Shown here: positions 38,726-47,792 of the stretch, in pieces
Layout: every line of letters starts with the position of its first letter
Position numbering within the stretch: position 1 is the first letter of the stretch
Source of the DNA: CAYXTW01 sp964452645
Lineage (GTDB): Bacteria > Zixibacteria > MSB-5A5 > GN15 > PGXB01
Assembly (NCBI GenBank): GCA_964452645.1
Contig: CAYVMO010000004.1
Location: 62,001-126,000 of the forward strand
Reading direction: 5' to 3'
DNA length: 64,000 nt
Made by a program: the position numbers and the translations under genes
The notes under the pieces: model-generated
Seen by the model: only the letters and a program-made list of their open reading frames with translations
Told to the model about the DNA's origin: nothing
Databases searched by the model: none

Positions 38726-41041
38726 TCATTCACACACCGGCGCGGGGCCGCTTAAGTACAGAAACGAAATCAAGTACGTAATATCGAATATATTGACTTC
38801 CGCGTCATCGTTGACATTACCAGCCTCGACCACCGGTATCGGCGGCGGACCATCCCGATACAGGAAAGTAATTAAATGGGTGACATCAAAAATATTGATT
38901 ATCTCGTCATTGTTGACATCACCGCATAAATACTCGCAGGAATCTCCGATTCCGTCAAAATCACTATCAGTCTGATCCGGATTGTATACGCTCGGACAAT
39001 TATCCTCGGGGCAGCTGTTCAGCGGGAAACCGGGATCTCCGTAACCGTCACCGTCGGTATCGGTGCAGTAGTCGCAGGAATCGCCCAAGCCGTCACCATC
39101 ATAATCTTCCTGATCCGGATTGGAAGCACTTATGCAATTATCGCACGGATCGCCGACACCGTCAGCATCGACATCTTCAGTCTGAATCGGATTGTATACC
39201 GTCGGGCAATTATCTTCGGGACAGGTATTAGCCGGGTAGCCGGGATCGCCGTAACCGTCGCCGTCCGTATCGGTGCATTCATCGCAGGCATCGCCGATAC
39301 CATCCAAATCGGCATCATTCTGCTCAGTGTTGGCCGTCATCGGACAATTATCGCAGTCATCACCAACCGAATCGCTATCATTATCAGTCTGTGACGGATT
39401 AGGTATCGACGGGCAATTATCGCAGGCGTTGCCGATATTATCGGAATCATTATCATCCTGTGACGGATTGATAATCTCCAGGCAGTTATCGCAATCGTCT
39501 CCGATTCCATCATCGTCAATATCAGTCTGATTTATATTGGCCGTCGAGGGACAATTGTCGCATTCATCGCCGATGCCGTCACCATCATTATCGGCTTGTG
39601 ATGCGTTTGAAACGGTCGGGCAGTTGTCGGAATAAAAATAAACGCCGTCGCCGTCGCTGTCGAGTGAATCGAGTCGGACGATTCTGTTTAAGATATCGTT
39701 GCTGAGAGTCGTTTGAAATTCATAAACAATCCGTAACCCGGCCTCGCTGATATCGGCCGTACGGTATTCTTCGACAACGATATCATCAGGATTGCTGACC
39801 TGCTCCGGAACGCTCCAGTGCGCTCCGCCGTCATTGGAACGGGTCGCATACAGAATATTATTACTCACATAAGTACAGACAAATGTACTGTCCTCAACAT
39901 GTGAGATCTCGGGGAAATTCTCCGGTTCCGCCGTCGCCGCGACAACACTCATTTTATTCAGACTATCTAAGTCGCCATCGTCGGTGTACCAGCAGACGAT
40001 ATCCTTATCATCGGGAAGACTGTCATTATATGTTGCCGCGATAACAAGAACGGCATTATTATAAGCCGCCACGACCGGATAGATAATATGCTGATTGCCG
40101 TCGACGAAATTTTTCTCCAGCGCGAATGTCGAATCCCAGTCGCCGAAATCGTCCTGCCTGACAAATAGCTGATACTGCTCGTCGTCCGAATCGTACCTAT
40201 CATAAACGGCATACGTTTTCAGAGTGACATGGTCGATATCGGCTGATGTTGTCCGACAGCTATCGAGATTAAGGTAGTAGCTTAACATAGAGTAAGTAGA
40301 ATTCAGCAAATAAAGAATGTGCGGGCCGTCGTGCACATCATAAGCCGGATTACCGGTCGCACGGCTGAGAATGGCCGATTGAATACCCCAGTTCCATGAT
40401 TCAAGGCTGTTGTCGCAGGCTATCTCGGCCATTTTCATACCGTACCAGCCCTGGGGATTCCACGCCGCCCAGGAAACAGACCAGTAAATAGCGCTGTCAG
40501 TTCTCGGGATCGACACTATCGCAAAGGCGGCGCCATTCTGGAATGTAAGCGGCGGCACAAATGTGCCGTAAAACTTCGTCCCCGTACCCCAATAGTCCAT
40601 TGAGGGATAAGTGCAGCCATACACCCCGCTGACATAACCGGATACCCAATTTTCACCGCCGTCGACCGAGCCGTTCAGAAAAATGAAACTTAGCGGATTG
40701 ACCCCGTCGTAGTATTCGTAGCTGTAGGCCAGGTTGTCATCACCGGCATCGGCCAGCGCCGGGTGTTTATATTCGACGGCGGCTTTGGCGCCGGAGCCGC
40801 TTTCTGATAGAGTATCCGAACGTGTGATCATTAAATTAGGGGGGATGGAATCAATTTTTTCGATTTTGGCCATCTCTGTCTGCGGTTGCTCGGTAATAAT
40901 TCGCGAGATGACATTATCGGCCTTATAGATTTTTACGGATTTCTCAGCCGCAACCTGGTTTAAATTGCCTCCCACAACACTAGGGACAATAGGGATAATT
41001 AATATGAATAAAATTATCGCGGTTAAATAAATACGTGACAT
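38726..41041 (-). CDS. Secreted protein with TSP3 repeats and dockerin-like tail
   Basis: A signal peptide (about 1-24) is followed by about 430 residues of beta-rich sequence containing 'SNDGGAHWSVPEQVSNPDD' and 'VDGGENWVSGYV', which look like Asp-box/BNR (sialidase-type) propeller blades. About nine thrombospondin type-3 loops and two dockerin-like repeats ('INIFDVTHLITFLYRDG' and 'VNIFDITYLISFLYLSG') complete the 771 residues. Catalytic residues of sialidases could not be confirmed. It shares its tail with the M6 protease and the beta-helix protein in this window. It is monocistronic and convergent with the acetyltransferase gene. Confidence 0.87.
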   Translation of the reverse strand: MSRIYLTAIILFILIIPIVPSVVGGNLNQVAAEKSVKIYKADNVISRIITEQPQTEMAKIEKIDSIPPNLMITRSDTLSESGSGAKAAVEYKHPALADAGDDNLAYSYEYYDGVNPLSFIFLNGSVDGGENWVSGYVSGVYGCTYPSMDYWGTGTKFYGTFVPPLTFQNGAAFAIVSIPRTDSAIYWSVSWAAWNPQGWYGMKMAEIACDNSLESWNWGIQSAILSRATGNPAYDVHDGPHILYLLNSTYSMLSYYLNLDSCRTTSADIDHVTLKTYAVYDRYDSDDEQYQLFVRQDDFGDWDSTFALEKNFVDGNQHIIYPVVAAYNNAVLVIAATYNDSLPDDKDIVCWYTDDGDLDSLNKMSVVAATAEPENFPEISHVEDSTFVCTYVSNNILYATRSNDGGAHWSVPEQVSNPDDIVVEEYRTADISEAGLRIVYEFQTTLSNDILNRIVRLDSLDSDGDGVYFYSDNCPTVSNASQADNDGDGIGDECDNCPSTANINQTDIDDDGIGDDCDNCLEIINPSQDDNDSDNIGNACDNCPSIPNPSQTDNDSDSVGDDCDNCPMTANTEQNDADLDGIGDACDECTDTDGDGYGDPGYPANTCPEDNCPTVYNPIQTEDVDADGVGDPCDNCISASNPDQEDYDGDGLGDSCDYCTDTDGDGYGDPGFPLNSCPEDNCPSVYNPDQTDSDFDGIGDSCEYLCGDVNNDEIINIFDVTHLITFLYRDGPPPIPVVEAGNVNDDAEVNIFDITYLISFLYLSGPAPVCE
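38930..39640 (-). repeat. TSP3 calcium-binding coding repeats
   Basis: In-frame tandem units of about 69 bp encode thrombospondin type-3 loops ('DDDGIGDDCDNC' style), strongly similar to those at 26200-26765. Copies may recombine with each other; this is not a CRISPR array. Confidence 0.85.
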
Positions 41042-41206
41042 TTTTCGGACTCCTGTTCCAATATTAAAAAAATTTCCTTATTTACAATTTTGCTCCAGAT
41101 AGTGAAGTTGTCCTAACCGTACCTGAAGTATATCTATTGGCAAATAACCCCAAAAACAATAATAGCAATTGTATAGTACGACAAAGACGCCATTTTGTCA
41201 ATGAAT

Positions 41207-41764
41207 TTATCCGCCGCCGACCTGACTGGATTTTTCAATTACACCGTATTTATTGCCTTCGAGATAAACAATCATCCCTAGAAGACTATATGGATCGGCC
41301 GCTTCGCAGACTTCCTTGTCAATTTCGACCGTAAGTATGCGACCGAGAATAATAATTTCATCCCCATATAAAAGATGTTTGTCCAGTGTGCATTCCAGAT
41401 GCGCGCGGCATTCGGCCACGCGCGGTGGTTTGACTTTAACCGATGGTATCGATGTCAGGCCAAGTACTTCCACCGGCCGCGGATGCGGTAAATGGCCGCA
41501 TTTCCATACAGTTTCGGCCATCTCCGCCGAGGGGATATTAATCACGAATTCTTTTTGAGATAGTATATTTTTTGCCGTCTGGTGGTTTATATTACATCCC
41601 AGAGCCACAATAGGCGGGTCGAAGACCATCATCGATATCCAGCTTTTCGGCGCGATATTCGACGAACCGTCTTCATTCAAAGTCGTAACAAAAACGATTT
41701 GCCCCATCAGCGGCGAGGGCGACCAGGTCCGTTTATCCGGATCGAGATGGATTTTCTTTTTCAT
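41207..41764 (-). CDS. Flavin-reductase-like FMN-binding split-barrel protein
   Basis: The 185-aa protein contains 'VFVTTLNEDGSSNIAPKSWISMMVFDPPIVALGCN' and 'KEFVINIPSAEMAETVWKCG', the signature of the flavin reductase/PNPOx-like split barrel that binds FMN. Some members reduce flavins, others are of unknown role. It lies 51 bp after the Nudix gene on the same strand and is the last gene of the possible TPP-riboswitch operon. Its link to thiamin is only positional. Confidence 0.87.
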   Translation of the reverse strand: MKKKIHLDPDKRTWSPSPLMGQIVFVTTLNEDGSSNIAPKSWISMMVFDPPIVALGCNINHQTAKNILSQKEFVINIPSAEMAETVWKCGHLPHPRPVEVLGLTSIPSVKVKPPRVAECRAHLECTLDKHLLYGDEIIILGRILTVEIDKEVCEAADPYSLLGMIVYLEGNKYGVIEKSSQVGGG

Positions 41765-41815
41765 ACGCTGGATTCCTATTTGATGCCTGAATTAAACCGA
41801 AAGTCGAAATTCCTT

Positions 41816-42367
41816 CTATAAAAACCGCAGGACTTCGTCGTGCAGCCGGGCGCGGTAACTGAGCCCGCCCGATTCCATCCGGGCGATTATTTTTTTATAA
41901 TCCTCGAACTCAACCAGATCGGCCAGTTTGGCCTCGCGGATTTCACGAATATCAATCGGCTTGATTTTGCCCGACTTGTATTTTGCCGTGAAAACATGCG
42001 TTTTCCACGGAATCGATTTGTGGCCACAGGAAAACGCGACATGCACCTGAAGAATATACTTTTGAAGTATGATTTTTGTCCCGGTTTCTTCGTACGCCTC
42101 GCGCTCGATACCTTCAAGCAGCGTCTCGCTCGGTTTCAATCCTCCCGAGGGCGCTCGATATAAACCTTCCGGATAATGGTGTTTGGCGTTGACAATGACT
42201 TTATTGCCCTTGAATATATATAGCGTAACATCATGGCAGCGACCCCACGTCTGGGTGGAACGGATAAAATCGTACTCATCCTCGCTGACCGGCGCCTCCA
42301 TCGAAATCGTTGGCGGATAACCGTACTGGTCGGCGGCCATCTGTATCATGCGCGGAGTGAAATACAT
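41816..42367 (-). CDS. Nudix hydrolase
   Basis: The Nudix box is complete: 'GGLKPSETLLEGIEREAYEETGT' matches GX5EX7REUXEEXGU, with Mg-binding Glu residues. The 183-aa protein also has an N-terminal 'TQTWGRCHDVTLYIFKGNKVIVNAKHHYPEGLYRAPSGG' region. It hydrolyses a nucleoside diphosphate linked to another moiety; the substrate is not deducible. The gene begins one base past the end of the M24 peptidase gene, so co-expression is nearly certain. In other organisms Nudix domains also occur in thiamin-related enzymes (Tnr3, YtkD-like), but nothing here proves such a role. Confidence 0.87.
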   Translation of the reverse strand: MYFTPRMIQMAADQYGYPPTISMEAPVSEDEYDFIRSTQTWGRCHDVTLYIFKGNKVIVNAKHHYPEGLYRAPSGGLKPSETLLEGIEREAYEETGTKIILQKYILQVHVAFSCGHKSIPWKTHVFTAKYKSGKIKPIDIREIREAKLADLVEFEDYKKIIARMESGGLSYRARLHDEVLRFL

Positions 42368-42368
42368 C

Positions 42369-43538
42369 TTATCTCAATAATGGAATAATTTCCATTTGAA
42401 GCGGTTGGGTGGTTACTTCCGGGCCGGTTTCGGTCATCATGCAGTCGACTTCGCTGCGGACACCGCAATTTTCGAGATAAATCCCCGGCTCCAGCGAAAA
42501 GAGATGCCCCGGAAGGAGCTTCCGTCTATCCTCAGTTTCCATATTATCGATATTCGGCCCGGGACCGTGCACTTCTTCAAGAATCGAATGCCCGGTCCGG
42601 TGAAAAAAGTATTCGCCGTAACCGGCGTCGGTAACGACTTGGCGGCAGGCATCATCGACTTCATATCCATAAAGCGGCCCGGCTGCAAATTTTTCCTGCA
42701 TAAATTCAACGGCGCGATCCCGTGCTGAAGATACTATTGAAAACAGGCCGCTGTACTTCTCGGGGACCTCAGCACCGGCGTACGCCATCCAGGTGATATC
42801 GGCATAAACCGCGTGCGGCGATTTTACTTTGGCCCAGAGGTCGATTAAAATCAATGAACCTTCATTGATAGGCGAAGCCTTCTCTGCAGACGGCTGGTAA
42901 TGCGGATTGGAGATATTGGCATCGATTGCGCAACAGGGTGGGAAATCAAAGGTCAGATTATTTTCTTCAAATCGCCGTACGATAAAATCGACCACCATCC
43001 ATTCGTTGACAATAGCTCCTGATTTTATCGTCCGACCGATAAAATCAAACGCCTCGTCTTTTATACGATTAATAAGTTCCGCCGCTTTCTTATGAGAAAC
43101 CAGCTGAGCCGGGGTCATCCGGGCCTGAAAAAATGAAACCAAATCGGCCGAGGAAACGATTTCAACGCCGGTTGATCTGACCAGCTCAATCGTTCCGGCC
43201 TCGACCAGTCCGATATACGGCAGGCGATTGGATGGCGAGTATTCCATTGCAATCCTTTTATGGCCATTAAGCATATCACCAAGTTTTAATTCAAGCGTGC
43301 GATATGAAGAAAATATAATCTTCTTCCCCGGCAGATGTTCGAAGCGATCCTTTTCGATATTATGCACGAGAGCGACCGGCTCACCCTCCGCCGGAATTAA
43401 GAAGAAAGACCTTCGGGTAATATGCAGGCTCAGTTCGAGAAAATTGACGGCGATATTATTTCGGGCATGAAAATCGGCCATCAGCCATCCGTCGATTTTT
43501 TCCGATCTTAAGTATTTTTGAATTTTCTCAAGTTCCAT
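42369..43538 (-). CDS. M24-family metallopeptidase (Xaa-Pro aminopeptidase-like)
   Basis: The start is ATG 43538 (MELEKIQ) with GTGGA upstream, not the ATG 48 bp earlier. An N-terminal creatinase-like domain precedes the pita-bread catalytic domain. The metal ligands can be followed: D in 'LILIDLWAK', D in 'VYADITWM', H in 'HRTGHSI', E in 'FSLEPGIY' and E in 'VRSEVDCM'. At 389 aa the length fits Xaa-Pro dipeptidases or aminopeptidases. It is 82 bp downstream of the SSS symporter gene and adjoins the Nudix gene. A peptidase in a thiamin operon is unusual; it may simply share the transcript. Confidence 0.9.
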   Translation of the reverse strand: MELEKIQKYLRSEKIDGWLMADFHARNNIAVNFLELSLHITRRSFFLIPAEGEPVALVHNIEKDRFEHLPGKKIIFSSYRTLELKLGDMLNGHKRIAMEYSPSNRLPYIGLVEAGTIELVRSTGVEIVSSADLVSFFQARMTPAQLVSHKKAAELINRIKDEAFDFIGRTIKSGAIVNEWMVVDFIVRRFEENNLTFDFPPCCAIDANISNPHYQPSAEKASPINEGSLILIDLWAKVKSPHAVYADITWMAYAGAEVPEKYSGLFSIVSSARDRAVEFMQEKFAAGPLYGYEVDDACRQVVTDAGYGEYFFHRTGHSILEEVHGPGPNIDNMETEDRRKLLPGHLFSLEPGIYLENCGVRSEVDCMMTETGPEVTTQPLQMEIIPLLR

Positions 43539-43620
43539 GATCCACACAATTACCCGGGTCACACTTCTGGTAATCCAATAAATCAAACAATTTGATGAGC
43601 TAATTATACTTCGCCGAGTT

Positions 43621-44997
43621 TTATTTTACAACCTTTTTAGAACCGAAAATATAAAATAGAATCGATACCAGAAGCCCGGGGAAAATTGGCTCGATTCCCC
43701 ACCAATAACCGCCGTTTGCGCTGAAGTACCTGGAAAGCAGCCAAACTAATGATAAGCCACTCGAGAGAATTACCGATATAAGGGCGGCCGTCGACGCCAT
43801 CCGGCGTTTGCCGTTGAAAGCGAAAAAGAGCGGCACCAGCAAAGCCGGAGTCCCCACCGAGCCGAAATCATGCCAGATATCCACGACCGATTTAAAATAT
43901 AATGCCGCAATCATGGCCAGCAGGGCTGAGATGATAAGGCCGAGACGAGTATAGAATGTAATTTTATTTTCGGCGACACCGAAAATTCGCCAGATAATAT
44001 CGCGGCTGAAAGTCGATGCGGCTATGAAAGAGTACGAATCTACGGTCGACATGACAGTCGCCAGCAAAGCCAGAGCAAATAATCCCAGCAGCCCGGTCGG
44101 CAAAACCTTGGCGGCGAGGGCCGGGTATGAGCCAACCGGGTCGGCCAGATTCGGGAGCAGCGCCCGGGCATAGAGGCCGCAGGAAGTGGTCATAAAATCA
44201 AAAGCGGCCCAGAACAGAATGGAAATGAGTATACCGTTACGGGCGACCGATTCACTTTTGGCGGCGTAACACCGCTGAAAAAAGGCCGGCTCGATCAGAG
44301 TCGCCAGGGCGATAACATACCAGATAGCGATATATAGTGCACTGTTGCCGCCACGCCAGGTCAGATGCTCGGGCGGAACCGAGTTTTTTATGAATTCATA
44401 ACCGCCGTAATTGACGAAGAGCATTATCAGAAGTATGAAGAATCCGGCAAACATCAAAACGAATTGAAGGAGGTCGGTTCGTACGACCGAACGAAATCCG
44501 CCCAGATGCACATAGAAGAGCGAAAATATCGTACCCAGCAAAGCGCCCAGCCACAGCGGCCAGCCGAGAAGGAATTTTATTAAAACCGCCAACATCAGAA
44601 TATATGCTCCGGGCAGGGTCATCAGGAAAATTATCACGGAGCCGACAATGGCCGTCGGCTTGCCATAGACCGAATTGAGACGATCCGGAATTGTTAAGAT
44701 TTGGGCACGTCGTGCCTTTTTGGCCAGAAATATAGCGAATAAAAAAGCGGCCAGATAATACGGCAAACCGAAAACGAGCCAGTTGGAGACACCATAACGA
44801 TAACTGAATTCCCCGACGCCCAGAATGCCGCCGTACCAGGTCGATACCAGTGTGGCCACAAAGGCCGGCAATGTCAGCGTTCTTCCTCCAAGAATAAAAC
44901 CGGCGGCGGACTCGGCTTTGCCGGCTCGCTCAGTCAGACCAAGGACTACGAGTGATATGAGGTATATTAAAATTATTGCATAATCGATTGTTGTCAA
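43621..44997 (-). CDS. Sodium:solute symporter (SSS family), likely thiamin-related
   Basis: A 458-aa integral membrane protein with about 13 helices. The SSS-family cues are 'FILGGRTLTLPAFVATLVSTWYGGILGVGE' and 'LLATVMSTVDSYSFIAASTFSRDI', the sodium-site region. It lies 8 bp after the riboswitch-led TonB receptor gene, so it is translated from the same TPP-controlled transcript. SSS-type transporters predicted to carry thiamin or its pyrimidine precursor have been described in riboswitch-based reconstructions (ThiV). By context this protein moves the ligand brought in by the receptor across the inner membrane; the exact substrate is inferred. Confidence 0.87.
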   Translation of the reverse strand: MTTIDYAIILIYLISLVVLGLTERAGKAESAAGFILGGRTLTLPAFVATLVSTWYGGILGVGEFSYRYGVSNWLVFGLPYYLAAFLFAIFLAKKARRAQILTIPDRLNSVYGKPTAIVGSVIIFLMTLPGAYILMLAVLIKFLLGWPLWLGALLGTIFSLFYVHLGGFRSVVRTDLLQFVLMFAGFFILLIMLFVNYGGYEFIKNSVPPEHLTWRGGNSALYIAIWYVIALATLIEPAFFQRCYAAKSESVARNGILISILFWAAFDFMTTSCGLYARALLPNLADPVGSYPALAAKVLPTGLLGLFALALLATVMSTVDSYSFIAASTFSRDIIWRIFGVAENKITFYTRLGLIISALLAMIAALYFKSVVDIWHDFGSVGTPALLVPLFFAFNGKRRMASTAALISVILSSGLSLVWLLSRYFSANGGYWWGIEPIFPGLLVSILFYIFGSKKVVK

Positions 44998-45005
44998 AAT
45001 CTATA

Positions 45006-47474
45006 TTACTCTATCTCCCATTTTAATTGTGTATAAAAACTCCGTTCGGCGGCGGGATAATACTCGAAGGCCCAGTATTGGTAGTTTGCATCCCAATACG
45101 AATATCCCGAAAGCTCATATTTTTTATTGAAAAGATTGTCGACTCGCGCTGAAAGCGTAAACCTTCCGATACCCGACGCTTTGCCCAGAAACCATGACGC
45201 CGAAAGTGAAGAGACAAGATGCGGATCGATGGCCTGTTCTTCGTTAGCGGCGTAATCCACATATTGCTTGCCGACCGCCTGAAGGCGGTATGTAAAACGA
45301 AGCGGATTCCATTTGTAATCGAGAATCAGATTACCGAGGTACTCAGGAAAACCGGCCGTCGGATTGCCGGAAAAATCGAGCGTATCGGGAATCCCATTAC
45401 CGGTCGTGTCTATGTACCTGATATATTTCTTGAGTCGGTCATAATTATACGAGGCATTGGCGTTGATATTCAAACGATCAAAAAGACCTATAGAGCCGCT
45501 GAATTCAATTCCGGCGTGTACCGAACGTTCAGCATTACCCAGAAGCGGCCGCCCGCTTTCATCCAGTCCCCCGTCGGCAATGATTTCATTGCGGAATTCC
45601 ATCCAGAATAAATTAACACCGATTTTATATTTTTCGCTTTTAAAATTCGAACCCAGTTCAAAATCATACAGCCGTTCCGCCCTGGCGATAGGCTGCCCGA
45701 AGGTATATAATGTATCTCCGCCCGAAACGCTGGTATTTTCTACCTGAAGCTGAGGAAAGGCATGAACATCTTCGGCGTCGTAAAGACTTTTATCATCTGG
45801 CTCACGAGACGAAACGGCGAAACTGAAATAAACGTNNNNNNNNNNATTGTCGTTGGCCAGATAAGTTATACCGGTCCGGGGCGACAGGAATAACCAATCG
45901 ACGTTGTATTGGTACCCCGGTAAAGCGCCGATTTTATCCTGGTCGAAATCATAAGATAAATAGCGAAGCTGAAGGTTTCCCATCATTCTGATTTTTTGAG
46001 TCAGTGAGTAGTACTCCAGAGCATAAACAGATGCCGAATATTTCTTACCGTAATATTGATAATACTTATGCAATGGGCTGACAGTACTATCGAGATTACT
46101 GCCGCTGACCAGCAAACCGTAATGATCGGAGTCAAAATAATAAAATGAACCGCCCAGGATAGCCGTGCCTTTGTCGTGCTCCCAATCCAATCGCGGATTC
46201 CAACCGTATTGATTCTTTTCCACCCATTTCTGTCGTACCAAATTGATTTCCTCGACCGATGGATCAATCAAGGCGCTGGTATCAACATAAAAACGTGCCG
46301 AGTCGGTTCTTGATTCTTCATAGTATCCCTCGCCCCTGATATAGTACAGCGTGTTTTTCAGAATCATGTTTTCGTTCAGCTTGTAAGTGTTATGGAGTTC
46401 ATAATGAGGTTGATTGAAATTATCGATTTCATTTTGATAGGGCGTCCAATTGGTCCGGCGGTCTTCTTTCTCTGTCCCGCGATCGATTCCGTACCAGGCC
46501 TGATGCGCCTTCATCGGGCCGCCGTATATGTTTACAGTCGTCGTCATCCGGGGATCGACGCGCGAGATTGAGAAAAAATAAGCCCAGCCGTCATACCAGG
46601 AATATTCCCGGTAACCGCCGCTGTACAGTTTCGAATAGCGTCCGGCCAGCGACCAGCGGCCGTCGATCAGTCCCGATGAATATTCGACCGCCTGCTTGCG
46701 GATGTCCGAAATGGACTTATTGTCGGCGAAAAATTGTCCGTAGCCGGTGCTGACCGATACATTCCGCGGCCGCTCCAGCCTCGCCGAGGCGATATTTATC
46801 GATCCGCCGAAAGTGGCATCGCCGTAAAGCGAATTGCCGACACCCCGCTGGACCTGGATATCGGCCACTTCCGAGGCGAAATCGGGCAAGTCGTAAAAAT
46901 AGGTAAAACGGTCTTCGGGATCATTGAGCGGGATACCGTCGATATAAACGCCTATCCGCTTGGAATCAAAACCGCGGATTTTGTAATCGCTGGCCCCGGT
47001 CAATCCGCCCGCATAAGAAAAGGAGTACAAATTCGGGGTCGTCTCAAGAAGGATCGGGAAATCACCGACCGTATAATCACGCTTGATATCATCCGCCGTA
47101 AAATCGGAAAAGGCCACCGGCGTCTTTCTATATTCCGCCCGCATCGCGGTAACTCGAATATCCTGCCCACGATAGACATTGGACTGCATGATTATTTTCA
47201 AATCGGTCATATCTTTATCGGCGGCGACATGAATCATCTCCGGCTGATAGCTGACATGGCTGAAGGCCAGATAGGCGGGTTTTTCCGCGCCCGCATCCAG
47301 CGTAAACCGGCCGTCCTGATCGGTGGTTGTCGCAAGCGAACTGATATTAGTCAGGACATTAACGCCTTCAATCGGCTCACCGGCGTCGCTGATTACAGTT
47401 CCGCCGAATGTCGCCGCGAAACCGGGAGCCGAAAGCAAAACGATTAAAACTGATGTGATTGAAATAAGTCTCAT
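45006..47474 (-). CDS. TPP-riboswitch-controlled TonB-dependent receptor (thiamin or precursor uptake); contains assembly gap
   Basis: GGAG lies 7 nt before the ATG. A signal peptide (to about residue 20) precedes a carboxypeptidase-regulatory-like domain ('GTVISDAGEPIEGVNVL'). Next come a TonB plug with 'YKIRGFDSKRIGVYIDGIPLNDPED' and 'IQVQRGVGNSLYGDATFGGSINI', and a beta-barrel ending in 'YTQLKWEIE'. About 822 codons are open, but ten N's (45836-45845) interrupt the barrel; the frame continues across only by chance of the placeholder length. A TPP riboswitch with its own terminator lies directly upstream, so the receptor should be switched off by thiamin pyrophosphate and probably imports thiamin or a precursor. 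Confidence 0.9.
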   Translation of the reverse strand: MRLISITSVLIVLLSAPGFAATFGGTVISDAGEPIEGVNVLTNISSLATTTDQDGRFTLDAGAEKPAYLAFSHVSYQPEMIHVAADKDMTDLKIIMQSNVYRGQDIRVTAMRAEYRKTPVAFSDFTADDIKRDYTVGDFPILLETTPNLYSFSYAGGLTGASDYKIRGFDSKRIGVYIDGIPLNDPEDRFTYFYDLPDFASEVADIQVQRGVGNSLYGDATFGGSINIASARLERPRNVSVSTGYGQFFADNKSISDIRKQAVEYSSGLIDGRWSLAGRYSKLYSGGYREYSWYDGWAYFFSISRVDPRMTTTVNIYGGPMKAHQAWYGIDRGTEKEDRRTNWTPYQNEIDNFNQPHYELHNTYKLNENMILKNTLYYIRGEGYYEESRTDSARFYVDTSALIDPSVEEINLVRQKWVEKNQYGWNPRLDWEHDKGTAILGGSFYYFDSDHYGLLVSGSNLDSTVSPLHKYYQYYGKKYSASVYALEYYSLTQKIRMMGNLQLRYLSYDFDQDKIGALPGYQYNVDWLFLSPRTGITYLANDNXXXXVYFSFAVSSREPDDKSLYDAEDVHAFPQLQVENTSVSGGDTLYTFGQPIARAERLYDFELGSNFKSEKYKIGVNLFWMEFRNEIIADGGLDESGRPLLGNAERSVHAGIEFSGSIGLFDRLNINANASYNYDRLKKYIRYIDTTGNGIPDTLDFSGNPTAGFPEYLGNLILDYKWNPLRFTYRLQAVGKQYVDYAANEEQAIDPHLVSSLSASWFLGKASGIGRFTLSARVDNLFNKKYELSGYSYWDANYQYWAFEYYPAAERSFYTQLKWEIE
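45836..45845. other. Run of ten N (scaffold gap)
   Basis: Ten unresolved bases lie inside the TonB receptor gene. A fixed run of ten N is a common assembler placeholder, so the true gap length may differ. Confidence 1.
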
Positions 47475-47507
47475 AACAAACTCCTTTATTTGGCATTGAT
47501 TTTGGCC

Positions 47508-47547
47508 AAAAAATTACCGCCTTTCGGATAATTACCGATGCAGGCGG
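47508..47547 (-). terminator. Terminator hairpin of the TPP riboswitch expression platform
   Basis: On the minus strand a stem CCGCCT/AGGCGG with an inner TCGG/CCGA helix is followed by TAATTTTTT. It lies between the aptamer and the receptor start codon, as expected for transcription attenuation when TPP is bound. Confidence 0.8.
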
Positions 47548-47566
47548 AGTAATGGAGTCTGTTTGT

Positions 47567-47642
47567 CCGTTTCCCTACGCCGGTATTATCCGGATCAGGT
47601 TATGGGGGTATAATCTCAGGTGTCTCCACCACCCCCAACGGT
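47567..47642 (-). promoter_or_regulatory. TPP riboswitch (THI element)
   Basis: Read on the minus strand, the element contains the invariant thi-box cores CTGAGA followed by ACCC, and ACCTGATCCGGATAATACC followed by CGTAGGGAAA. Outer P1 arms CCGTT and AACGG close it. It stands about 90 nt upstream of the TonB receptor start with a terminator hairpin between them. The element binds thiamin pyrophosphate and should repress the receptor-symporter operon. Confidence 0.96.
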
Positions 47643-47792
47643 CCATATTCATCAGAAATTACGTAATTTTATTTTGATAAATCAAGTAATTTTTTTGGAA
47701 ATATAGAATTGACCAACTGCTATAATCTTGAAGCTGAAGATAGCAAAGTATTTGCGTATTTTAACGTATTATAAATTATATTGGTGAATAAT

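Noticed and set aside
38930..39640. Regular repeats resembling a CRISPR array
   Set aside because: The units are in-frame thrombospondin type-3 coding repeats with coding variation and no spacer-repeat structure; no cas genes are present.
41816..42367. Nudix protein as a thiamin-pyrophosphokinase-type enzyme (Tnr3-like)
   Set aside because: Only the Nudix domain is present and no thiamin kinase domain is seen; the idea rests on location alone.
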